A stretch of 5,877 nt of DNA from CAKSQF01 sp051867915 (GCA_051867915.1 JBJDZJ010000178.1:1-5877); one strand, 5' to 3'. Counted from the first letter of the stretch, positions 1 through 5,780 are shown. Numbers and translations: made by a program. Notes: generated by a model not told the origin, from the sequence alone.

Positions 1-15
1 CGCGCCCTTGACCAG

Positions 16-43
16 CGCAGAGATGCGTTTGTGCATCTCTGCG
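16..43. repeat. Perfect inverted repeat, 11-bp stem with 6-nt loop
   Basis: CGCAGAGATGC (16-26) is exactly complementary to GCATCTCTGCG (33-43), with loop GTTTGT. No T tract follows on either strand, so it does not look like an intrinsic terminator. It is the outermost hairpin of the left-end array and may belong to a gene or repeat that continues outside the window. Confidence 0.7.
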
Positions 44-47
44 GTTG

Positions 48-68
48 CCGCCTTTCAAAAAAAGGTGG
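48..68. repeat. Inverted repeat adjoining the 49-bp repeat, 8-bp stem
   Basis: CCGCCTTT (48-55) pairs with AAAGGTGG (61-68) through seven Watson-Crick pairs and one G-T pair; the loop is CAAAA. It overlaps the end of the 49-bp repeat by three bases (TGG, 66-68), so hairpin and repeat probably form one longer element. The right-hand copy of the repeat stops at the window edge, so I cannot see whether it carries the same hairpin. Confidence 0.6.
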
Positions 69-114
69 ACGAAAACTTTTGCGCAATTTGTGAATCACTT
101 TAGCTTTTTCGACA
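66..114 (-). repeat. 49-bp repeat, left copy (inverted relative to 5829-5877)
   Basis: Read on the minus strand, this segment matches 5829-5877 on the plus strand at 47 of 49 positions. The only difference is CA versus AG at repeat positions 23-24. It starts TGTCGAAAAAGC, includes the palindrome TTGCGCAA, and ends GTTTTCGTCCA. Relative to transcription, both copies lie downstream of the last gene of an operon and point the same way: this one beyond the minus-strand zinc peptidase, the other beyond pflA. It is non-coding and most simply a dispersed intergenic repeat; a recombination or mobile-element end is the alternative. Confidence 0.8.
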
Positions 115-115
115 C

Positions 116-148
116 GCTGAGCTAGGGCTGTCCAGTCCCGGCTTCAGC
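116..148. repeat. Bulged hairpin in the left intergenic array
   Basis: GCTGAGC (116-122) pairs with GC-TCAGC (141-148, one bulged T). Inside it GGGCT (125-129) pairs with AG-CCC (134-139, again one bulged T), closing loop GTCC. The two single-base bulges fall on the same strand. No T tract follows. It could be a structured piece of a repeat or of a 3' untranslated RNA. Confidence 0.45.
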
Positions 149-158
149 ATTGAAAGAA

Positions 159-202
159 GCCCCCAACGGGGAAAGGGAAGACCCTTTCCCACGGTTGGGG
201 GC
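159..202 (-). terminator. Strong hairpin, candidate terminator of the minus-strand operon
   Basis: Two stacked perfect 9-bp stems: GCCCCCAAC (159-167) with GTTGGGGGC (194-202), and GGGAAAGGG (169-177) with CCCTTTCCC (182-190), closing a 4-nt loop. Read on the minus strand the stem is followed by TTCTTTC, an imperfect U-rich tract, so it could end transcription about 107 nt past the zinc peptidase stop. The T tract is interrupted and the hairpin sits in a repeat array, so a structural repeat with no termination role is also possible. Confidence 0.45.
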
Positions 203-262
203 ATCGTGATCCTTTCGAAGGGTTTCTGTAGGCAAATCCCATTGGGGAAGGGCAACTGTACC

Positions 263-300
263 TGTGGAACTACAAGAAGTTCCACAATGGGGATCCCCAT
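263..300. repeat. Perfect hairpin followed by a 14-bp palindrome
   Basis: TGTGGAACT (263-271) is exactly complementary to AGTTCCACA (278-286) with loop ACAAGA. It is followed at once by the self-complementary ATGGGGATCCCCAT (287-300). On the minus strand these are the first structures after the zinc peptidase stop codon (309-311), starting 8 nt past it. Neither is followed by a T run. They may protect the mRNA 3' end or mark the border of the repeat array. Confidence 0.55.
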
Positions 301-308
301 GGCAGAGG

Positions 309-1022
309 TTATCTCCGATCCCGTCTGCTTCCGACGATGATCAGCAGGCGCAAAAGTTGCATCAGGGAGACTGCGAGGGCGGCGACATAGGTCATGGCGG
401 CAGCCGTCAGAACCTTCCTTGAACCCCGGAGCTCTTCTTCGTCCAGAATCCCGTAGGATTCCAGACAGCGCATGGCTCTGCGGCTGGCGTCAAACTCGGT
501 GGGCAGAGTCACCAGCTGAAAGAGGGTGGACAGTCCGAAGCAGAGGACTCCCGCATAGGCGATCCAGATAAACTGGGATCCCACATAGGTCAGGACCAGC
601 CCCAGCAGAATCAGCGGGAGCGCCAGTTTGGAGCCCAGGTTGGTGGCAGGGATGATGGCATTGCGGATCTTCAGAGGTACGTAGCCCTTCGATTTCTGAA
701 TGGCGTGTCCCGCCTCGTGAGCGGCAACGCCGATGGCGGCAGTAGAGACTCCGTTGTAGACCTCGGGCGACAGACGGATCACCTCCGCCCGGGGATCGTA
801 GTGGTCGGTCAGCTTGCCCGCCACCTGCTCCACACGGATGTGACTCAGTCCGTTGGAGGCGAGAATTCGCATGGCGGCCTCCCGCCCGGTGATGCCTCTG
901 CGGCTGATTTGTCCCGAATAACGGTTGAAGGTACTGTTGACTTTGGCACTGGCGATCATGGCAAAGATCACTGCCGGAAGCACCAGCAAAATATACAGCC
1001 AATCCACATAGAAAAAGGGCAT
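309..1022 (-). CDS. YugP-like membrane zinc metallopeptidase (neutral zinc metallopeptidase family)
   Basis: A 237-residue integral membrane protein that resembles Bacillus YugP and the Zn_peptidase_2 family. The zinc motif HEAGH is at residues 102-106: H102 and H106 as metal ligands, E103 as the catalytic base. A downstream PTEFDAS segment carries E176, the likely third ligand. Hydrophobic segments lie near residues 7-26, 133-150, 152-172 and 205-230, with the HExxH in a soluble stretch between the first two. I start at 1022 because AGGAGG lies 6 nt upstream; an in-frame start at 1064 would add 14 residues with no better ribosome site. Length is normal for the family. It lies 59 bp downstream of the lipoprotein gene on the same strand, with no obvious promoter or terminator between, so it is probably the second gene of an operon. 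The family fold and catalytic motif are clear; the physiological substrate is unknown, with membrane-protein or envelope proteolysis the usual inference. Confidence 0.92.
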   Translation of the reverse strand: MPFFYVDWLYILLVLPAVIFAMIASAKVNSTFNRYSGQISRRGITGREAAMRILASNGLSHIRVEQVAGKLTDHYDPRAEVIRLSPEVYNGVSTAAIGVAAHEAGHAIQKSKGYVPLKIRNAIIPATNLGSKLALPLILLGLVLTYVGSQFIWIAYAGVLCFGLSTLFQLVTLPTEFDASRRAMRCLESYGILDEEELRGSRKVLTAAAMTYVAALAVSLMQLLRLLIIVGSRRDRR

Positions 1023-1081
1023 TGCAATCCTCCTGTCAGGTTCAAAAAGTGAAATTTTGTGCAATCAAGGCACCGGGAAGG

Positions 1082-2092
1082 TCAGTTTTCTTCGTTTACT
1101 GCGAATTTGTTGGCGGCGTTGACTACGGCACCGTAATCCTCAAAGGAGCGGGGGGAGGTCATGGTTGCCATTTCGTCAAACAGCCAGAAGAAACAGCCGG
1201 TGATGTATTTTTTGTTGGATGCGAGGAAGGACTCGGTGGTGGAAATGTCGGTTTTGGATGCCCACAGACCGGGGATTACATCCATACCGAAGGCGCGTTT
1301 CCAGGTGCTGAGCTGAGAAACATTGACTGCGCCGCCGTCGTAGCACTGGACATAGACACGGTCCACATTGTCGCCGAGATTATTCTTGACCTTCACCCAC
1401 ATATCCATCATGGTGAAGGGGCAAAGTGTGACCTTGACGCCCATATCCTCGCACATTTTGCCGAAATCGGACAGAACATCCACATCGTAGCAGCTTTCGT
1501 CGTCGAAGTTGACGGCGTCGGCATCATAGGCGTCGATCAGCGCTTTGAAGTTTTTGTAGAGAACGGTGTCGCTGCCGGTGCCGTCCCGGGCCATCAGCGT
1601 TCCGATGTTCTCGAAATCCTTACAGCCCCATGCGCCGATGGACAGCTCCACACGGTTGACGGTGGAGTCTCCTCCCTTGATCTGGTTCCAGGTTTCCGTA
1701 TACCGCTTGTTTGCGACGATTTCGCCGTCTCTTGCCACTTCAACATCGTTGAGCCACAGGGAGCCGTCGTCGTGAACATGAACCGACCATACGATTACGG
1801 TGTCATAGCCGGAGTTGCGGATTTTGTCCAGGTATCCGGTGCGTCCCACCAGTCCGGTTACAAAGGGACCGCCGCCGAATACGGCAGTCACCCATCCGTC
1901 CTCTTCAACGGCAGGTTCGGTGGGAGGGGTGGTTTCGGGAGCGGTGGTTCCCGCATCGGAAGTGAGGTCGGTGCTTTGGGAGGTGCTCACCGTTTCTTCG
2001 GGGGTCTTGCCGTTGCATCCGGTCAGAATGAAGGATGCGCCCAGCAGAAGAGCGCAGAGAAGAGAAGACAGGCGTTTCATTTGGCTTTTCAT
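1082..2092 (-). CDS. Secreted lipoprotein with GH18/EndoH-like TIM-barrel domain
   Basis: A 336-residue protein with a lipoprotein signal: basic N-terminus (K2, K6, R7), hydrophobic core 8-22, lipobox LTGC with the acylated cysteine at C26. Residues 28-65 form a T/S/P/E-rich linker, typical of surface-tethered enzymes. The remainder reads as a GH18-type barrel. DAVNFDDE (192-199) aligns with the family motif DxxDxDxE and especially with the DGVDFDDE form of EndoH-like endo-beta-N-acetylglucosaminidases. VYVQCYD (246-252) fits the strand-6 tyrosine region, and GCFFWLFDE (299-307) the final-strand tryptophan. The putative acid E199 and D197 are present, but the second motif aspartate is N195, so activity may be altered or lost. 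AGGAG lies 8 nt before the start and an extended -10 promoter about 80 bp upstream. The lipoprotein call is firm. Glycan hydrolysis is inferred from motifs only; a sugar-binding pseudoenzyme is the alternative. Confidence 0.85.
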   Translation of the reverse strand: MKSQMKRLSSLLCALLLGASFILTGCNGKTPEETVSTSQSTDLTSDAGTTAPETTPPTEPAVEEDGWVTAVFGGGPFVTGLVGRTGYLDKIRNSGYDTVIVWSVHVHDDGSLWLNDVEVARDGEIVANKRYTETWNQIKGGDSTVNRVELSIGAWGCKDFENIGTLMARDGTGSDTVLYKNFKALIDAYDADAVNFDDESCYDVDVLSDFGKMCEDMGVKVTLCPFTMMDMWVKVKNNLGDNVDRVYVQCYDGGAVNVSQLSTWKRAFGMDVIPGLWASKTDISTTESFLASNKKYITGCFFWLFDEMATMTSPRSFEDYGAVVNAANKFAVNEEN

Positions 2093-2122
2093 GATTTACT
2101 CTCCTAGTATAACCGTTTTTTT

Positions 2123-2162
2123 GCAGATGATCGGAAAAATTTTCACTGTTTTCGACCTCTGC
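2123..2162 (-). other. Possible stem-loop in the lipoprotein 5' untranslated region
   Basis: On the minus strand GCAGA pairs with TCTGC (2158-2162 with 2123-2127), and TCG with CGA further in (2153-2155 with 2131-2133), separated by a small internal loop; the apical loop is about 19 nt and A/T-rich. It would form in the roughly 80-nt leader of the lipoprotein mRNA and is followed by an A run, so it is not a terminator. I do not recognise a known RNA family. Confidence 0.25.
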
Positions 2163-2177
2163 CCATGATTTGCCTTT

Positions 2178-2206
2178 ATTATATCACATTTTTTCGCTCT
2201 TTGCAA
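2178..2206 (-). promoter_or_regulatory. Sigma-A promoter of the lipoprotein / zinc peptidase operon
   Basis: On the minus strand TTGCAA (2201-2206) is followed after exactly 17 bp by TATAAT (2178-2183). TG one base before the -10 box makes it an extended -10 promoter. Transcription would start near 2171, giving a leader of about 80 nt before the lipoprotein start. The perfect -10, extended motif and ideal spacer outweigh the weaker -35. Confidence 0.75.
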
Positions 2207-2245
2207 GATCAAAAGAAAAGATTTTACAGATATTCCCGAAAAACA

Positions 2246-2274
2246 AAGGGGAAGGGCAGACTTTGGCTTCCCTT
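2246..2274 (-). terminator. Weak terminator-like hairpin between the divergent promoters
   Basis: AAGGGGAAG (2246-2254) pairs with CTTCCCTT (2267-2274) with one bulged G and a 12-nt loop. On the minus strand the stem is followed by TGTTTTT. No gene on that strand ends here, so it could only block stray antisense transcription from the pfl side, or it may be chance. The rest of 2207-2375 is A-rich and shows nothing else I can support; an isolated TTGACA at 2302-2307 has no matching -10. Confidence 0.25.
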
Positions 2275-2375
2275 ACAGATGAAGGGGGACAAACTGAATT
2301 TTTGACAAAGAAAAACCGACAAAACCTCGTGTTTTTGTGCCAACCTCCGAAATTTGAAAAAAACAGAAAGAGCCC

Positions 2376-2405
2376 TTGACAAAAGGTCGGGCGGTGTGAT
2401 ATACT
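2376..2405 (+). promoter_or_regulatory. Sigma-A promoter of the riboswitch-pflBA operon
   Basis: A consensus -35 TTGACA (2376-2381) is followed by an 18-bp spacer and TATACT (2400-2405). The predicted start is near 2412, one or two bases before the first base of riboswitch helix P1 (2413), so the transcript would open directly with the aptamer. That placement independently supports both calls. I found no clear Rex-type operator overlapping the promoter. Confidence 0.85.
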
Positions 2406-2412
2406 GAGAACA

Positions 2413-2482
2413 AGATCATATGACTGACGGATTTGTGGTGAACCACGGGGGAGTATGATCTGTATGCGCCGACCGTCTGGGC
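2413..2482 (+). promoter_or_regulatory. ZTP riboswitch (pfl motif) aptamer
   Basis: P1 is AGATCATA (2413-2420) with TATGATCT (2454-2461), 8 perfect pairs. The conserved strand TGACTGACGG follows P1. P2 is GTGG/CCAC (2435-2438, 2443-2446) with loop TGAA. A very short linker leads to P3, GCC (2468-2470) with GGC (2480-2482), enclosing the hallmark CCGTCTGGGC loop. ACGG (2427-2430) can form the pseudoknot with CCGT (2473-2476). This order and these sequences match the ZTP/ZMP-sensing class originally named for its association with pfl genes. The element sits between a strong promoter and pflB. ZTP and ZMP report a shortage of 10-formyl-tetrahydrofolate; raising PFL would supply formate for one-carbon metabolism. 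The motif is seen in the sequence; ligand binding is inferred from the family. Confidence 0.93.
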
Positions 2483-2533
2483 AGTCGATTGCGGCAGGGA
2501 TGCCGCACGAGCCGGAGAGGTCTGCGCTTTTTT
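2466..2533 (+). terminator. Riboswitch expression platform: intrinsic terminator overlapping aptamer P3
   Basis: GCGC-C-GACC (2466-2474) pairs with GGTC-T-GCGC (2519-2527), eight pairs around one mismatch. Further in, CTGG-C (2477-2482, one bulged G) pairs with GCCGG (2511-2515), TCG with CGA, and TGCGGCA (2490-2496) with TGCCGCA (2501-2507) capped by GGGA. Six T residues follow at 2528-2533. The left strand uses the bases that form P3 and the 3' half of the aptamer pseudoknot, so a ligand-bound aptamer and a complete terminator exclude each other. This predicts an ON switch: no ligand gives termination, ZTP gives read-through into pflB. Confidence 0.85.
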
Positions 2534-2554
2534 GTTACCAAAAAACGGTAAAGC

Positions 2555-2613
2555 GAATGAAAGAAGTTTGCTTTGCCGAGAATGAAGAATGAAGAATGAA
2601 AGGACGGAATGAA
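2555..2613 (+). repeat. GAATGAA heptamer repeats in the pflB leader
   Basis: Three perfect tandem copies of GAATGAA occupy 2580-2600, with single copies at 2555-2561 and 2607-2613. The tract runs into the pflB ribosome site (AAAGGA, 2599-2604, 11 nt before the ATG). Being purine-rich and unstructured it may keep the start region open; a copy-number-variable simple repeat is the alternative. Confidence 0.5.
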
Positions 2614-2615
2614 AA

Positions 2616-4847
2616 ATGGAAAACGCATGGAACGGATTTGTCGGGGGAGCATGGGAGAGTGAAATCAATGTCCGGGATTTTATCCTGAAGAACTACACTC
2701 CTTATGACGGAGATTCCTCCTTTCTGGAGGGTCCCACCGAGGATACGACCGCTCTTTGGAAGCAGGTCATGGAGCTGAGCCGTCAGGAAAGAGAGGCGGG
2801 CGGCGTGCTGGATATGGATACCAGAACCGTGTCCACCATTACCTCCCATGAGGCAGGCTATCTGGACAAGGAAAAGGAAAAGATTGTCGGATTCCAGACC
2901 GACAAGCCCTTCAAGCGTTCCTTCCAGCCCTACGGCGGTATCCGTATGGCAACTCAGGCGTGTGCCGCATACGGTTATACGGTGGACCCTGAGATGCAGG
3001 AGTTCTTTACCACCCACAGAAAGACCCACAACGCAGGGGTTTTTGACGCTTATACTCCCGAAATGCGGGTCTGCCGCTCCAATCACATCATCACCGGTCT
3101 GCCCGATGCCTACGGCAGAGGACGGATCATCGGCGACTACCGCAGAGTGGCTCTGTACGGCGTAGACCGTCTGATTGAGGATAAGGCATCCCAGATGGAG
3201 AACACCAACAGCGGTGTCATGACCGAATCGGTGATCCAGGAGCGGGAGGAGATTGCCGAGCAGGTCCGTGCGCTGAAACTGCTCAAAGAGCTGGCGAAGA
3301 TCTACGGCTGTGATATTTCCAAGCCTGCGACCAATGTCAAAGAGGCCATTCAGGCGCTCTACTTCGGCTATCTCGCCGCCGTCAAGGAGCAGAACGGTGC
3401 GGCAATGTCGCTGGGCAGAACCTCCACCTTCCTTGACATTTACGCTACCCGTGACCTGATCAATCACACCTTCACCGAGAAGGAAATTCAGGAGTTTGTG
3501 GACCAGTTCATCATGAAGCTCCGCCTGGTGAAGTTTGCCCGCACCCCCGATTACAACAACCTGTTTGCAGGCGACCCCACCTGGGTCACCGAGTCCATCG
3601 GCGGCATCGCACTGGACGGCAGACACATGGTCACGAAAATGTCCTACCGCTATCTGAACACGCTGAACAATCTGGGCGCCGCCCCCGAACCCAATATGAC
3701 CGTTCTCTGGTCGGTCAAACTCCCCGAAAATTTCAAGCGCTTCTGCGCCGAGACTTCCATCAGGCACTCCGCCATTCAGTATGAAAACGATGATGTCATG
3801 CGCCCCGTTCACGGCGACGACTACGGCATTGCCTGCTGTGTGTCCTCCATGCGGATCGGCAAGGAGATGCAGTTCTTCGGCGCAAGAGCCAATCTTGCCA
3901 AGTGCCTGCTGTATGCCATCAACGGCGGTGTGGACGAGATGACCGGCGTTCAGGTCGGTCCCGAAAGCAGACCCATTACCTCCGAATATCTGGACTTTGA
4001 TGAGGTTATGACCCGCTACAAGGCCATGATGAAGTGGCTGGCGAAGGTGTATGTCAACGCTCTGAATGTCATTCACTATATGCACGACAAATATTCCTAC
4101 GAGCGGCTTCAGATGGCTCTTCACGACCGCAATGTGGAGAGATGGTTCGCAACCGGCATTGCGGGCTTCTCGGTGGTTGCCGACTCCCTGTCTGCCATCA
4201 AGTATGCCAAGGTTAAGACCGTCCGTGACGAAAAGGGTCTGGTCGTAGACTATATTGTGGAGGGCGACTATCCCAAGTACGGCAACGACGACGACCGGGT
4301 GGACAGTCTGGCAAAAGAGGTTCTGCGCCTGTTCATGGGCTATCTGTCCGAGAATCCCACCTACCGTGGCGGCATCATCACCACCTCGGTGCTGACCATC
4401 ACCTCCAATGTCATGTACGGTAAGAATACGGGCGCAACCCCCGACGGCAGAAAGGCAGGTCAGCCTTTTGCACCCGGAGCCAACCCCATGCACGGCAGAG
4501 ATTCCTCCGGTGCGGTGGCATCGCTGGCATCGGTAGCGAAGATTCCCTTCATGCTTGCACAGGACGGCATCTCCAACACCTTCTCCATCGTTCCCGATGC
4601 GCTGGGCAGAGATGAGCTGAGCCGGGAAGACAATCTGATTGCTTTGCTGGACGGATACGCACAGAAGGGCGGTCATCACCTGAATGTTAATGTCTTCACC
4701 CGTGAGACTCTGCTGGACGCTCAGAAGCATCCCGAGAACTATCCTCAGCTGACCATCCGTGTGTCCGGCTATGCGGTCAACTTCATCAAGCTGACCAAGG
4801 CACAGCAGGATGAGGTGATTTCCAGAACCTTCCACGAGAGTCTGTAA
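2616..4847 (+). CDS. pflB: Pyruvate formate-lyase (formate C-acetyltransferase), glycyl radical enzyme
   Basis: A 743-residue cytoplasmic enzyme that converts pyruvate and CoA to acetyl-CoA and formate under anaerobic conditions. The N-terminal signature VRDFILKNYTPYDGD is close to that of E. coli PflB. The catalytic pair is C407-C408 in ACCVSSMRIGKEMQFFGARA, matching C418-C419 of E. coli. The C-terminal glycyl-radical loop RVSGYAVNF carries G718, matching G734. The PFL domain covers roughly the first 610 residues and the glycine-radical domain about 620-740. Length is close to the 760 residues of E. coli, with no break or missing catalytic residue. AAAGGA lies 11 nt before the ATG. The CC pair and family-wide identity argue for true PFL over glycerol dehydratase or choline lyase relatives. 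The gene is controlled by the upstream ZTP riboswitch and followed by its activase, so its formate probably feeds tetrahydrofolate loading as well as fermentation. Confidence 0.97.
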   Translation: MENAWNGFVGGAWESEINVRDFILKNYTPYDGDSSFLEGPTEDTTALWKQVMELSRQEREAGGVLDMDTRTVSTITSHEAGYLDKEKEKIVGFQTDKPFKRSFQPYGGIRMATQACAAYGYTVDPEMQEFFTTHRKTHNAGVFDAYTPEMRVCRSNHIITGLPDAYGRGRIIGDYRRVALYGVDRLIEDKASQMENTNSGVMTESVIQEREEIAEQVRALKLLKELAKIYGCDISKPATNVKEAIQALYFGYLAAVKEQNGAAMSLGRTSTFLDIYATRDLINHTFTEKEIQEFVDQFIMKLRLVKFARTPDYNNLFAGDPTWVTESIGGIALDGRHMVTKMSYRYLNTLNNLGAAPEPNMTVLWSVKLPENFKRFCAETSIRHSAIQYENDDVMRPVHGDDYGIACCVSSMRIGKEMQFFGARANLAKCLLYAINGGVDEMTGVQVGPESRPITSEYLDFDEVMTRYKAMMKWLAKVYVNALNVIHYMHDKYSYERLQMALHDRNVERWFATGIAGFSVVADSLSAIKYAKVKTVRDEKGLVVDYIVEGDYPKYGNDDDRVDSLAKEVLRLFMGYLSENPTYRGGIITTSVLTITSNVMYGKNTGATPDGRKAGQPFAPGANPMHGRDSSGAVASLASVAKIPFMLAQDGISNTFSIVPDALGRDELSREDNLIALLDGYAQKGGHHLNVNVFTRETLLDAQKHPENYPQLTIRVSGYAVNFIKLTKAQQDEVISRTFHESL

Positions 4848-4875
4848 GGAATCCGTTTGTTTATCTATGATAAAA

Positions 4876-4919
4876 AGGGGACTTTTTGAAAAAAGTCCCC
4901 TTAAACCCTCAAAAACTTC
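4876..4919 (+). repeat. Hairpin repeat copy A, between pflB and pflA
   Basis: A 13-bp perfect stem (4875-4887 with 4890-4902) with almost no formal loop is followed by the tail TTAAACCCTCAAAAACTTC. The 44 nt at 4876-4919 match the reverse complement of 5781-5824 at 33 positions. Two of the differences are compensatory in the stem (A-T here for G-C there; T-A here for C-G there). On the plus strand no T run follows, so read-through into pflA is expected. On the minus strand the stem runs into TTTTTA, so it could stop antisense transcripts. In the pfl mRNA it may stabilise the pflB 3' end or lower pflA expression. Confidence 0.65.
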
Positions 4920-4981
4920 TGAAAAAAGAAGAATATTTGGCAGGCGGGACGGGACCGCAAATTTTTCAGGCAGGTGACGGT

Positions 4982-5707
4982 ATGATCGGAAAAATTCATT
5001 CGGTTGAGACCTTCGGGACGGTGGACGGTCCCGGCGTGCGGTTTGTGGTCTTCTTTCAGGGCTGTCCCATGCGCTGTCTCTACTGCCACAATCCCGACAC
5101 ATGGGAACTGCCCGACGGCAGGGACGCCGACTCTGCCGATCTGATTGCCCGACTGCTCCGCAACCGACCCTTCTATCAAACCGGAGGCATCACCGCCACA
5201 GGCGGGGAACCCATGCTCCAGATGGCATTTCTCACCGATCTCTTTGCAAGGGCAAAGGAAAACGGTATTCATACCTGTCTGGATACCTCGGGAATCTGCT
5301 TTGATAAGGACCGACGGGAGGAAAGCGACCGCCTGATGGAGGTCACCGATCTGGTCATGCTGGACATCAAGCACACCGACAGAGAGGGACATCTGCATCT
5401 GACGGGCAGGGATCCCGCTCCCATACGGCAGTTCGGGGATTATCTGACTGCCATGGGCAAGCCCGTCTGGATCCGTCATGTGGTGGTCCCCGGGATCACC
5501 GATGACGAAGAAGAGCTGACCGCTCTGGGGCTATGGCTGAAAGCGCATCCCAATGTGGAAAAGCTGGAGCTTCTGCCTTATCATACCATGGGCAGGGTCA
5601 AGTATCAGAAGATGGGGATGGACTATCCGCTGGGCGATACGCCTGCCTTTGCCAAGGAAGACCTTCCGGGAATCGAAGCCATTGTCCATCGGGCATGGAA
5701 GGGCTGA
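4982..5707 (+). CDS. pflA: Pyruvate formate-lyase-activating enzyme (radical SAM)
   Basis: A 241-residue radical-SAM activase that uses a [4Fe-4S] cluster and S-adenosylmethionine to place the glycyl radical on PflB G718. The cluster motif CPMRCLYC gives C28, C32 and C35. It is preceded by ETFGTVDGPGVRFVVFFQGC, the family's N-terminal signature. TGGEP (73-77) is the SAM-binding GGE-type motif, LDIKH (127-131) and WIRHVVVPG (163-171) fit the later barrel strands. Length matches the E. coli enzyme (246 residues), and there are only the three cluster cysteines, without the ferredoxin-like insert of activases for glycerol dehydratase or choline lyase. I start at ATG 4982, with AGGTG 5 nt upstream. 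An in-frame TTG at 4886 lies inside the repeat hairpin, has no ribosome site and would add 32 unlike residues. It is 134 bp downstream of pflB and probably cotranscribed under the riboswitch. Confidence 0.96.
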   Translation: MIGKIHSVETFGTVDGPGVRFVVFFQGCPMRCLYCHNPDTWELPDGRDADSADLIARLLRNRPFYQTGGITATGGEPMLQMAFLTDLFARAKENGIHTCLDTSGICFDKDRREESDRLMEVTDLVMLDIKHTDREGHLHLTGRDPAPIRQFGDYLTAMGKPVWIRHVVVPGITDDEEELTALGLWLKAHPNVEKLELLPYHTMGRVKYQKMGMDYPLGDTPAFAKEDLPGIEAIVHRAWKG

Positions 5708-5734
5708 CGGAGCGGAGTGCCGCACGGTGAATCA

Positions 5735-5780
5735 AAAAAACAACCGGAGCTGTTCATTGGACAGCACCGGTTCTTTTTTT
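5735..5780 (+). terminator. Intrinsic terminator of the pfl operon, bidirectional in form
   Basis: AACCGG-A-GCTGT (5742-5753) pairs with ACAGC-A-CCGGTT (5761-5772) around one A-A mismatch, with loop TCATTGG. Seven T residues follow at 5774-5780. Upstream lies a run of A that can pair with the T run beyond a C-C mismatch and that gives a T run on the minus strand. It begins within 30 nt of the pflA stop. Confidence 0.92.

Larger units (their letters stand above)
1..308. other. Hairpin-rich non-coding region downstream of the minus-strand operon
   Basis: I find no credible gene here. The stretch is a string of inverted repeats: 16-43 (11-bp perfect stem), 48-68 (8-bp stem with one G-T pair), 116-148 (bulged stem), 159-202 (two stacked 9-bp stems), 263-286 (9-bp perfect stem) and 287-300 (14-bp perfect palindrome ATGGGGATCCCCAT). 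A 49-bp repeat with a second copy at the right end of the window lies between the second and third hairpins. The density of structure suggests composite dispersed intergenic repeats (REP- or MITE-like) or a structured RNA, not relic coding DNA. The only reading frame (100-300, minus) runs straight through the hairpins and has no ribosome site. Function unknown. Confidence 0.6.

Noticed and set aside
100..300. 66-residue minus-strand frame in the left intergenic region
   Set aside because: It crosses three hairpins and part of the 49-bp repeat, has no ribosome site, and shows no recognisable domain.
1..301. CRISPR array
   Set aside because: The repeats are different inverted hairpins of varied sequence and spacing, not direct repeats with regular unique spacers.
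1022..2107. 361-codon plus-strand frame opposite the lipoprotein gene
   Set aside because: It is a shadow of the lipoprotein coding strand, which has a lipobox signal, ribosome site and promoter; the plus-strand frame has none of these.
2302..2330. Second plus-strand promoter from TTGACA at 2302
   Set aside because: No TATAAT-like sequence occurs 16-18 bp downstream; the 2376-2405 promoter is far better and starts exactly at the riboswitch.
2273..2668. Minus-strand frames of 131 and 78 residues across the pflB leader
   Set aside because: They run opposite the ZTP aptamer, terminator and promoter, whose pairing explains the sequence; the Phe/Ser-rich translation comes from the A-rich leader and GAATGAA repeats.
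4886..4981. Longer pflA N-terminus beginning at TTG 4886
   Set aside because: The start lies inside the repeat hairpin with no ribosome site, and the added 32 residues do not resemble PFL activases; ATG 4982 has AGGTG 5 nt upstream and begins with the family signature.
2535..5102. 855-codon open frame on the minus strand opposite pflB and the start of pflA
   Set aside because: It lies antisense to two unmistakable genes, has no ribosome site at its start, runs through the pflB-pflA hairpin and pflB leader, and resembles no protein I know. It is a by-product of the pflB codon bias.
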